A stretch of DNA of 15,220 nucleotides from JBFGWM01 sp041588495. GTDB taxonomy: Bacteria > Pseudomonadota > Gammaproteobacteria > Pseudomonadales > JBFGWM01. The translations under genes and the position numbers were made by a program. Location: positions 1 to 15,220 of the forward strand of contig JBFGWM010000041.1 of NCBI GenBank assembly GCA_041588495.1. The letters run 5' to 3'. Each line of letters begins with the position of its first letter. The first letter of the stretch is position 1. Positions 1 to 5,691 of this stretch are shown piece after piece. Under the pieces are notes generated by a model. The model did no database searches and was not told where the DNA came from. It was given only the letters and a program-made list of their open reading frames with translations.

Positions 1-100
1 GGGGCTGCGGAACTCGCGCAGGCAAGCCTGCGCTCAGACAGTCCTCGCCCTTTTTCCGCCGGGAGACTCCGCTCCTCGTCGCACTTTACGGGGGAAGAAA
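1..100. repeat. Repeat-like noncoding segment with a strong hairpin
   Basis: This GC-rich edge segment contains a near-perfect inverted repeat at 16-33 (GCGCAGGC, two-base centre, GCCTGCGC), followed by a motif that reads GAGGACTGTCTGAGCGC on the minus strand. From memory, similar 'GGACTGTCTGAGCGCAG...GAGTTCCGC' strings occur as dispersed intergenic repeats in GC-rich proteobacteria, but I cannot confirm that here. No other full copy is in this window; a shorter related hairpin lies at 1232-1246 in front of mdh. I see no start, ribosome site or conserved protein in it. It could instead be the tail of a feature outside the window. Confidence 0.35.
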
Positions 101-161
101 AGCGATCCAACCCCACGGATCAGGTCTAAAGACCACTTTTCCGGTAGTTTCAGGATGAAAC

Positions 162-190
162 AAAAAAAGGGGCCTTGCGGCCCCTTTTTT
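162..190 (-). terminator. Rho-independent terminator of mdh, probably bidirectional
   Basis: The stem GGGGCC (169-174) pairs with GGCCCC (179-184) around the loop TTGC. It is flanked by seven A on the left and six T on the right, so each strand reads as hairpin plus T tract. It lies 18 bases past the mdh stop codon on the minus strand and could also stop a plus-strand transcript entering from the left. Confidence 0.9.
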
Positions 191-207
191 GATCCCGCAA
201 GGAATCG

Positions 208-1185
208 TCAGAACAGGTCGGAGCAGGTGTCCCGCTCCATGCGCAGTTCGTCCTCGGATTCCTTCATCTTGCCCTGGATGAAATCGTCGACCTCCAGGCC
301 CTGCACGATCTCGTAGTCGCCGTTCTTGCAGACCACGGGGTAGGAGTAGATGAGACCCTTCTCGATACCGTAGGAACCGTCGGAGGGAATCGCCATGCTC
401 ACCCAGTCGCCGTCCTCGGTGCCGAGCACCCAGTCGCGCACGTGATCGATGGCGCCGTTGGCCGCGGAAGCCGCCGAGGAGGAGCCGCGTGCCGCGATGA
501 CCTCGGCGCCGCGCTTCGCGACCCGCGGCATGAATTCTTCGCGGGCCCAGGCCTGGTCGACGAGTCCTGGCGCGGCCTCGCCGTCGACCAGCGTGTGGGT
601 GATGTCCGGCACCTGGGTGGTCGAGTGGTTGCCCCAGATGGTCATCTTGCGGATCGAACCCGGTTCGCGACCGGTTTTCGCCGCCAGCTGGTGAATGGCA
701 CGGTTGTGGTCCAGCCGGGTCAGGGCGGTGATGTTGCGCTGGTTGATGCTCGGCGCGTTCTGGCCAAGGATGAACGCATTGGTGTTGGCCGGGTTGCCGA
801 CCACGCAGATCTTGATGTTCTTGTCGGCGACCTCGTCGATGACCTTGCCAAGGGCACTGAAAATCTTGCCGTTGTCGTGCAGCAGGTCGGAGCGTTCCAT
901 GCCCGGCCCGCGCGGCTTGGCGCCGACCATCAGGCCGACTCCGGCACCTTCAAAGGCGACCTTCGGATCGTCGGTGACCACCGTCCCGGCCAGCAGTGGG
1001 AAGGCGCAGTCGTCGAGTTCCATCTTGACCGCCTCGGTCACCTTCAGCGCCGGGGTGATTTCCAGCAACTGCAGGATCACGGGCTGGTCCTTGCCGAGCA
1101 GTTCTCCACTGGCGATGCGGAACAACAGCGAGTAGCAGATCTGGCCGGCGGCTCCGGTTACGGCAACGCGTACGGGGTCAGTCAT
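208..1185 (-). CDS. mdh: Malate dehydrogenase (NAD-dependent, cytosolic-type)
   Basis: Interconverts malate and oxaloacetate with NAD(H) in the TCA cycle, in the cytoplasm. The 325-residue product has the family's usual length and belongs to the LDH/MDH superfamily branch resembling eukaryotic cytosolic and Thermus MDH rather than the E. coli type. Visible motifs are the Rossmann loop GAAGQIC (11-17), substrate-binding arginines in KPRGPGMER (90-98), VGNPANTNA (129-137), LDHNRA (158-163) with R157 and D159, and the catalytic histidine in GNHSTTQVPD (185-194, H187). I chose the ATG at 1185: the conserved N-terminus MTDPVRVAVTG starts there and AGAGGAAG lies just upstream. A longer frame reaching 1260 adds 25 low-complexity residues with no family match. 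Position 17 is Cys where relatives usually have Gly or Ala. A strong terminator follows the stop; the gene looks monocistronic. Confidence 0.97.
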   Translation of the reverse strand: MTDPVRVAVTGAAGQICYSLLFRIASGELLGKDQPVILQLLEITPALKVTEAVKMELDDCAFPLLAGTVVTDDPKVAFEGAGVGLMVGAKPRGPGMERSDLLHDNGKIFSALGKVIDEVADKNIKICVVGNPANTNAFILGQNAPSINQRNITALTRLDHNRAIHQLAAKTGREPGSIRKMTIWGNHSTTQVPDITHTLVDGEAAPGLVDQAWAREEFMPRVAKRGAEVIAARGSSSAASAANGAIDHVRDWVLGTEDGDWVSMAIPSDGSYGIEKGLIYSYPVVCKNGDYEIVQGLEVDDFIQGKMKESEDELRMERDTCSDLF

Positions 1186-1819
1186 CGGTACTTCCTCTTT
1201 GTCTGTCTCTTTGTCGGGGTCGGGATCGTCGGCAGGCGCAGCCTGCGCTGTCAAAGGCAACGGATATTAGCATAGCCCTTCCGCGACCGGGGTGAATGGA
1301 GGTGCCGGCACCATCCCTTCCGGTCGATCATTTTGCCCGATTTCATCCGGAATGAGTGTTCCAAAAAACGGTTTGATGTCAGTGGCTTGCTGGCGTTTTC
1401 ATTTGAGAAGCATTCGCGGTGCGCGCTTTGTGCGCTATCCCGGAACCGGTGCAATACTGAAATTGTAAGCTTTGTTTTTTAGTCCGTTTCCGGCCCATCC
1501 CGATCTTCCCGATCGGTCCGATGTTCCGGGTGGGGACGCAGCCCTGGAGGGTTTCGGGGTGGGTCGCTTTGCGCAGCCTGCCGCGGACAAGGAAACCGAG
1601 GTTCCCGAGTCCGCCCTGACCGCCGCCGGAGTTTCCGGCCACCGGCGGATGGGTTTCCGCAACCGTGGTATCCGCACTCCAGGCCTGACCACACGATCAG
1701 AATTCGATCTTCAGCATCCGCAGCGCCCCCCCCAAACAGGCCCGCCGCCACGCGCCGGTCCGCCACCCTTTGTTTCCAGTTCCACGATCCAATCATTCAA
1801 ACAACAGGAGTAAGTCGTC
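1186..1819. other. Intergenic region between mdh and the HicB-like array
   Basis: About 630 bases between divergent genes. It must hold the promoters of mdh and of the array. A small hairpin (GCAGGC, GCA loop, GCCTGC, 1232-1246) lies in the mdh leader. Open frames of 60-115 codons occur on both strands, but they overlap each other, have poor ribosome sites and show no family I recognise; I read them as chance frames of GC-rich DNA. Positions 1721-1770 are C-rich and low in complexity. A weak promoter-like pair (TTGTGC at 1428, AATACT at 1453, 19-base spacing) points to the right, but it is far from the first array gene. Confidence 0.5.
1269..1296 (-). promoter_or_regulatory. Possible mdh promoter
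   Basis: On the minus strand TTCACC (1291-1296) is followed after 16 bases by TATGCT (1269-1274), giving a leader of about 75 bases before the mdh ATG. The match to sigma-70 consensus is moderate. An overlapping TAATAT could serve as the -10 box instead, so the exact assignment is weak. Confidence 0.25.
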
Positions 1820-2035
1820 ATGGTCATCACCTACAAGGGTTATGCAGGTCACGTCGAATCGCGCGAACACGCCGGAGTTATCTGCGGGGAAGTGCTGGGT
1901 CTCAGCGATCTCGTGTGCTTCCAGGCGTCGACGTTCGAAGACCTTGAAGCCGCGTTTCGCGACGCGATCGACAACTACCTCACGCTCTGCCACGAGTGCG
2001 GTTGCGAGCCGGAACGCCAGTCCCTCGCCGCCTGA
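1820..2035 (+). CDS. HicB-like antitoxin-fold protein, copy 1 (no DNA-binding tail)
   Basis: A 71-residue protein opening MVITYKGYAGHVESREHAGV. The pattern (Y-K-G-Y-x-G-x-V, then G-E-V-x-G-L-x-D, F-Q-x-S-T-F-E-x-L-E-x-A-F-x-D-A-I-D-x-Y) matches the N-terminal alpha/beta domain of the HicB antitoxin family. Full HicB proteins of this type usually continue, after a segment like 'CxExGxEPxKPFSG', into a C-terminal CopG/Arc ribbon-helix-helix; this one stops at that point, ending CEPERQSLAA. The end is unusual in holding a Cys cluster, LCHECGC (61-67). The start is well fixed: AGGAG at 1806-1810, nine bases before ATG. First gene of a four-gene array on one strand; no HicA toxin adjoins it. Whether it is a solo antitoxin, a regulator of a distant toxin or something else cannot be told. 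Confidence 0.88.
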   Translation: MVITYKGYAGHVESREHAGVICGEVLGLSDLVCFQASTFEDLEAAFRDAIDNYLTLCHECGCEPERQSLAA

Positions 2036-2078
2036 CATCTCAAAACACTTTTCATTCATTCAACAGGAGTAAGCCGTC

Positions 2079-2294
2079 ATGGTCATCACGTACAAGGGTT
2101 ATGCAGGTCACGTCGAGTCACGCGAGCACGCCGGGGTCATCTGCGGGGAAGTCCTCGGTCTCAGTGATGTCATCTGCTTCCAGTCGTCGACCTTCGAGGA
2201 ACTGGAGGCCGCGTTTCGCGACGCCATCGACAACTACCTGACGCTTTGTCACGAGTGTGGTTGCGAACCGGAACGCCAGTCCCTCGCCGCCTGA
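2079..2294 (+). CDS. HicB-like antitoxin-fold protein, copy 2
   Basis: The second tandem copy has 71 residues and differs from copy 1 at four positions by eye: LV to VI after the 'GLSD' motif, A to S in FQSSTF, and D to E in FEELEAAF. All are conservative. AGGAG at 2065-2069 lies nine bases before the ATG, exactly as in copy 1. The 43-base spacer after copy 1 holds no terminator, so the genes are probably cotranscribed. It keeps the Cys-rich end LCHECGCEP and lacks the ribbon-helix-helix domain normal for HicB. Nucleotide differences from its neighbours are largely silent, which argues that the protein is made and selected rather than decaying. Confidence 0.88.
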   Translation: MVITYKGYAGHVESREHAGVICGEVLGLSDVICFQSSTFEELEAAFRDAIDNYLTLCHECGCEPERQSLAA

Positions 2295-2335
2295 CATCTC
2301 AAACCTTTTCATTCAACCAACAGGAGCACGCCGTC

Positions 2336-2551
2336 ATGGTCATCACGTACAAGGGTTATGCAGGTCACGTCGAGTCACGCGAGCACGCCGGGGTCATCTG
2401 TGGGGAAGTGCTGGGTCTCAGCGACGTCATCTGCTTCCAGTCGTCGACCTTCGAGGAACTGGAGGCCGCGTTTCGCGACGCCATCGACAACTACCTCACG
2501 CTTTGTCACGAGTGTGGTTGCGAACCCGAACGCCAGTGCCTGGCAGCCTGA
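2336..2551 (+). CDS. HicB-like antitoxin-fold protein, copy 3
   Basis: Third tandem copy, 71 residues, identical in protein to copy 2 except the near-terminal S to C (ERQCLAA), which adds one more cysteine to an already Cys-rich tail. The ATG at 2336 follows AGGAG (2322-2326) by nine bases; frames open further upstream only run back through copy 2's end and leader and are not used. The 41-base spacer from copy 2 repeats the CATCTCAAA and ATTCAA elements. As in the other copies, the protein ends where HicB family members normally begin their DNA-binding segment. After this gene the copied leader is not repeated again. Confidence 0.88.
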   Translation: MVITYKGYAGHVESREHAGVICGEVLGLSDVICFQSSTFEELEAAFRDAIDNYLTLCHECGCEPERQCLAA

Positions 2552-2593
2552 GCGACCCATCCCGACAAGCATTGCCAAGGCGAGGTTAAACAT

Positions 2594-2818
2594 ATGTACA
2601 TGTTCATTTCCTACAAGGGATACGCGGGCGAGATCCAGTCCCGCAAGCATGCAGGCGTGATCTGCGGCGAGGTCGTTGGCATCACCGACCTGATCGCATT
2701 TCAGTCGGCGACGTACCATGAACTCGAGGTCACGTTTCAGACGGCCGTGGAAGACTATCTCGCGGCCTGCCGGGACTTGGGCTATCAGCCGAGGCGCCAC
2801 CGGATCCTGGCTGCCTGA
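2594..2818 (+). CDS. Diverged HicB-like protein, fourth array member
   Basis: A 74-residue relative of the preceding three: MYMFISYKGYAGEIQSRKHA, then GVICGEVVGITDLIAFQSAT, ending LAACRDLGYQPRRHRILAA. It keeps the family's N-terminal strand, the ICGEV core, FQSAT and the E-x-x-F helix, but only about half of its residues match copies 1-3. The CHECGC cluster is replaced by CRDLGY, and the tail is basic rather than acidic. The leader is also different, lacking the ATTCAA element; AAGGCGAGG (2577-2585) provides a ribosome site eight bases before the ATG. A second in-frame ATG at 2600 is possible but less well spaced. This looks like an older duplicate that has taken its own path, or the paralogue from which the array grew. 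No ribbon-helix-helix tail. Confidence 0.85.
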   Translation: MYMFISYKGYAGEIQSRKHAGVICGEVVGITDLIAFQSATYHELEVTFQTAVEDYLAACRDLGYQPRRHRILAA

Positions 2819-2902
2819 CCCCGGCCCGGGCCGGCATCGGGCTGCCACCGGCCCTGGGAGTCCGCTGGTTTGCGGTTCAGCGGGCCCGGGATGTTCGGTG
2901 TC

Positions 2903-3460
2903 CTATTGAACTCGCGCGGAATGCGGCACGCGGATCATGGCATCGACCGGGAAGCCCGATTCCCGGGCAAGAGCCAGCAGGCGCTGCACCTCGGCCGGGT
3001 TCGGGTCGGGGGAGCGGGCGAGTATCCACAGATATTCCCGGGTCGGGCCGCTCACGAGTGCGTGAGCGTAGTCGGAATCGACGGCCAGCACGTTGTAACC
3101 GCCGTAAAAAGGCCCGAAAAAAGAGACGTTCAACCGCCCCGTGCTGCGTGGTCCGATGAAGTAGGCCTTCCCCACGGCCTCCTTCCATTCTCCAGAATCC
3201 GGGTTGAAACCCCGGTTCACCACCGTGATCCCGCCGTCGTCACGCGCCGCATAGCGGGCGGTGACACGCTCCAGTCCCCGCTCAAAACGATGGTCGAGGC
3301 GGTAGATCTCGTACCACGTGCCCAGGTAGCGTTCGGCATTGAAATCGCTGACCGGGTGCACGCCGTCCGGGATGCCGGTGCATGCCGTGAGCGCCGCAAG
3401 CAGCAGCATGAGCGGGACGGTACGTGCGGTCCTGCAGTGCGACGGGTGGTGGTGATCCAT
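2903..3460 (-). CDS. blc: Bacterial lipocalin Blc, outer-membrane lipoprotein
   Basis: Binds lipids or other hydrophobic ligands at the outer membrane; in E. coli, Blc is tied to lysophospholipid handling and envelope stress. The 185-residue product has a lipoprotein signal with lipobox LTAC (24-27, Cys27), then the lipocalin signature GTWYEIYRLDHRFERGL starting at 47, and family blocks NRGFN, EWKEAVGKAY, VSFFGPFYGGYNV and YLWILARSP. Thr follows the lipid-modified Cys, not Asp, so outer-membrane sorting is expected. I prefer the ATG at 3460 because GGAAG lies nine bases upstream; the alternative ATG at 3469 sits directly against that sequence. A much longer open frame upstream to 3796 is antisense to the neighbouring gene and not used. 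Faces trhA across a 159-base divergent gap and converges with the HicB-like array. Confidence 0.94.
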   Translation of the reverse strand: MDHHHPSHCRTARTVPLMLLLAALTACTGIPDGVHPVSDFNAERYLGTWYEIYRLDHRFERGLERVTARYAARDDGGITVVNRGFNPDSGEWKEAVGKAYFIGPRSTGRLNVSFFGPFYGGYNVLAVDSDYAHALVSGPTREYLWILARSPDPNPAEVQRLLALARESGFPVDAMIRVPHSARVQ

Positions 3461-3619
3461 GGCTACCATCTTCCGGATACGATGTACCTGAGGATATCCG
3501 CAATTGTCGGTCTGCACAGCCGGTCGGGGTCGGATCACCCCGGTGGTGATCGCCGCCCGGCCGCGCCTGGCGCGCCGGGTGATATCCTGAAGTAAGTCGC
3601 GCACAGTGGAGCAAGCTTC

Positions 3620-4309
3620 GTGGAGAACGACCCGGACCCCGGTGCCTCGCAAAAAGCCGCACATCGACGCGAGGTCCTGCACACGCTTGGCGAGGAGATC
3701 GCGCACGCGGTGTCCCATGGCGTGGGCATCGTGGCGAGCATCGTCGGTCTCGCCGTGCTGGTCGGTTTTTCGGTCCTGCACGGTGATCACTGGCATGTCG
3801 TGGCGAGCGGGATCTTCGGCGGGACGCTGATCATCCTCTACACCGCCTCAACCCTGTATCACAGCGTCACGCATCCCGAGGCCAAGCACGTCCTGCGGAT
3901 CATCGACCACTCGTCCATCTACCTGCTGATCGCCGGCACCTATACCCCGTTCCTGTTGATCACGTTTCGCGAAACCTTCGGCCTGCCGCTGTTCGTCGGC
4001 ATCTGGGTGCTGGCCTTTGCCGGGGTGGCGTTCAAGATCTTCGCAACCGGCAAGTTCGAGAAACTCTCCGCCGCGATCTACCTGGCGATGGGCTGGATCG
4101 TGCTGCTGGTCATCAAGCCGTTCCTGGAACTGGTGCCCACGGGGGGGATCTGGCTGACGGTGCTGGGCGGGGTGGCGTACACGGGGGGCGTGGTGTTCTT
4201 CCTCTGGGACCGGCTGCCCTACAACCATGCCATCTGGCACGGCTTCGTGCTGCTGGGAAGCATCCTGCATTACTTCGCGGTGCTGTTTTTCGTGATTCCC
4301 CGGGCCTGA
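3620..4309 (+). CDS. trhA: TrhA/YqfA, hemolysin III (PAQR) family membrane protein
   Basis: A 229-residue inner-membrane protein with about seven hydrophobic helices from residue 32 to the end. It carries the PAQR-superfamily metal-site pattern: SxxxH in STLYH (77-81), D96 in RIIDHSSIYLLIAGTYTP, and HAIWH (203-207) with a further H217. Members are often called hemolysin III, but haemolysis is not the likely role; the E. coli homologue is linked to membrane lipid or energy homeostasis and the fold resembles a metal-dependent hydrolase. The start is GTG at 3620, with GGAG (3608-3611) eight bases upstream; no ATG precedes the first helix. It is transcribed alone, divergent from blc and convergent with the membrane-protein operon; no terminator hairpin is evident in the 52 bases after it. 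Confidence 0.93.
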   Translation: MENDPDPGASQKAAHRREVLHTLGEEIAHAVSHGVGIVASIVGLAVLVGFSVLHGDHWHVVASGIFGGTLIILYTASTLYHSVTHPEAKHVLRIIDHSSIYLLIAGTYTPFLLITFRETFGLPLFVGIWVLAFAGVAFKIFATGKFEKLSAAIYLAMGWIVLLVIKPFLELVPTGGIWLTVLGGVAYTGGVVFFLWDRLPYNHAIWHGFVLLGSILHYFAVLFFVIPRA

Positions 4310-4361
4310 GCGGGCCGAAAACCGCAGTTCGTGCGTCACCCGTCCAAGATCGCGGCCGGCC

Positions 4362-5057
4362 TCAGGCGGATTGGGGCGTGGCTTCCGTTGGCAGGAAGAT
4401 CTTCCGGTTGGCCGGGAACAGGAAAATCATCAGCATCAGGAGTGGCGCCGCGAATTCGGTCATCTCGCCGCGCTTGGAGGATGCGGTGAGCCCCTCGACG
4501 ATGATCAGCATGGCGATGATCGCCAGTACCTGGTGCAGGCGCGGGATCGGTATCGCGAAGCGGTCGACCAGGGCGGCGAAGCCGGCATTGCGGGAATAGA
4601 GCGGTGTCATCACGAACAGGTAGAGCGCGAAGACCAGGGCCACGCCCTTCGCGAAAATCAGCTTGTTGAGCTTGGTCTCGCCGATCACCAGGTTGTGCAG
4701 GTTGGTTTCTCCCTGTGCGTTGTGGGTCTCGAAGAACTTGGAACTCTCGATCCCGAGGATGCGCTGGCCCCAGGAGATTTCCTCACCCGCGCCGAAAAAG
4801 AATACCAGCGCGTAGAGCGCGGTCATGGTTACGAACAGTTTTTCTCGTGACCGGCGCAGGTGAACGGCGCGCTGCAGGCAGAGGCCCGAAAGCAGCAGCA
4901 GACCGACCACGGTGGTCCACTCGACGGGACCGTCCTCGACCACGAATTGGTGGCGGAAAAATGACTCGTCGCGGTAAGCCAGCAGTGCGCCGGCCGTCAG
5001 TACGCTGAAGACAAACCCGTAGACCAGGCGTTCCACCAGCCGTTGCCTAGCTTCCAT
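4362..5057 (-). CDS. Polytopic membrane protein with GEEISWGQR motif, unknown function
   Basis: I do not know a named function. The 231-residue protein has about six hydrophobic segments: roughly 11-28, 45-62, 73-90, 133-152, 173-190 and 200-215. Directly after the third lies GAGEEISWGQRILGIES (89-105), then a polar stretch FFETHNAQGETNLHNL. I recall EEISWGQR followed by 'NxQxETNLHNL' as a recurring signature in uncharacterised bacterial membrane proteins; the two acidic residues and the conserved His could form a metal or active site at the membrane face (inference). The ATG at 5057 has GGAAGAGG nine bases upstream and overlaps the previous gene by 11 bases; an open frame extending to 5147 is less likely. 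Last gene of a three-gene operon. Confidence 0.88.
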   Translation of the reverse strand: MEARQRLVERLVYGFVFSVLTAGALLAYRDESFFRHQFVVEDGPVEWTTVVGLLLLSGLCLQRAVHLRRSREKLFVTMTALYALVFFFGAGEEISWGQRILGIESSKFFETHNAQGETNLHNLVIGETKLNKLIFAKGVALVFALYLFVMTPLYSRNAGFAALVDRFAIPIPRLHQVLAIIAMLIIVEGLTASSKRGEMTEFAAPLLMLMIFLFPANRKIFLPTEATPQSA

Positions 5058-5691
5058 GTTGTGCGGCCTCTTCCGACTGCGGTGCAGGGTTCCAGCCATG
5101 GGATTGCCACAGGCGCCGCCCGCCATGGTTCCACCCAAGGTATCCAAGCGCGTAGAACGCCAGCAACGGGTCCAGGAGGTAATCCCAGAGGTTTTCGGAG
5201 CCGTACAGGTCCAGGAGCCAGCCGAGGGCGGCCGCGGTCAGCACGTTGGCGATCAGGGTTCGCTGGCGGAACATGGCGAACAGGAAGATGCCGAACATGC
5301 CGAGCAGGATCCAGAACGGATGGTAGCCCCATGCGTAAGGATCAATCGGGGCGAAGCCGAGGGCGAACGGGTAGAACAGCACGGAGACGCAAGCCACCAG
5401 CCGCATCAGCCCGGCAAACTGCGCGGGCTCGTGGGGCGCGGGAAATCCGGTGCGTTGCAACAGGCCGTGAACGAGGAGCAGCAGGGTCGTCACGCTGAGG
5501 TGACCAATCAGGCTCCAGCCGTATTCCACGAGGGAGGTGCCGTGAACGGGCAGGTACCCGATCAGCACGGCGAGGCCGACCGCCAGGAATTTCGATGTGC
5601 GCTGCGCCTGGAGGCGCGACACCACCAGGATCGCGGCGTGCGCCAGCAGCAGGGTGACGCCCGCGAGTCCGAACACGGTTGCGGGCGTCAT
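5047..5691 (-). CDS. Polytopic inner-membrane protein, unknown function
   Basis: A 214-residue, strongly hydrophobic protein with about six membrane segments (near 3-24, 34-49, 60-78, 95-113, 122-141 and 144-162, with a further apolar stretch near 170-188). It is rich in Trp, Tyr and Phe at the segment ends; the tail is polar (WNPAPQSEEAAQHGS). I recognise no catalytic motif or named family. Its ATG overlaps the stop of the upstream sialidase-like gene as ATGA (5688-5691), with GGGAGG seven bases before the start, so translation is probably coupled. It in turn overlaps the GEEISWGQR gene by 11 bases. The context suggests a membrane partner for the exported beta-propeller protein, but that is inference. 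Confidence 0.87.
   Translation of the reverse strand: MTPATVFGLAGVTLLLAHAAILVVSRLQAQRTSKFLAVGLAVLIGYLPVHGTSLVEYGWSLIGHLSVTTLLLLVHGLLQRTGFPAPHEPAQFAGLMRLVACVSVLFYPFALGFAPIDPYAWGYHPFWILLGMFGIFLFAMFRQRTLIANVLTAAALGWLLDLYGSENLWDYLLDPLLAFYALGYLGWNHGGRRLWQSHGWNPAPQSEEAAQHGS

Larger units (their letters stand above)
1790..2551 (+). repeat. Three-unit tandem direct repeat carrying HicB-like genes
   Basis: Units of about 258 bases start with an ATTCAA-rich leader and CAACAGGAG and end with a TGA. Starts are 259 and 257 bases apart. By eye, coding copies 2 and 3 differ at about 10 of 216 bases with one amino acid change; copies 1 and 2 differ at about 24 bases with four amino acid changes. The 41-43-base spacers after copies 1 and 2 are also similar, both opening with CATCTCAAA. 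Most differences are at third codon positions, so the copies were duplicated as gene-plus-leader and then kept under protein-level constraint. This is a coding repeat, not a CRISPR. Confidence 0.93.

Noticed and set aside
442..1275. Long plus-strand open frame opposite mdh
   Set aside because: It is the antisense shadow of a clearly conserved mdh gene; the composition is typical of GC-rich antisense frames.
1404..1418. Fur-box-like sequence TGAGAAGCATTCGCG
   Set aside because: Only about 9 of 14 informative positions fit the 7-1-7 pattern, and no iron-related gene or firm promoter lies next to it.
1472..1813. Open frame of 113 codons on the plus strand before the HicB-like array
   Set aside because: TTG start without a ribosome site, low-complexity Pro/Arg-rich end, overlapping open frames on the other strand and no recognisable family.
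1790..2551. Direct repeats considered as a CRISPR or minisatellite
   Set aside because: The unit is about 258 bases and is almost entirely coding with a conserved frame; the spacers are not unique short sequences.
2821..2834. Palindrome CCGGCCCGGGCCGG after the fourth HicB-like gene, as a terminator
   Set aside because: No loop and no T tract on either strand; it may be only a GC-rich accident.
3470..3796. N-terminal extension of the lipocalin frame and matching antisense frames
   Set aside because: The extension lies upstream of the lipoprotein signal peptide, overlaps trhA on the other strand and has no family match.
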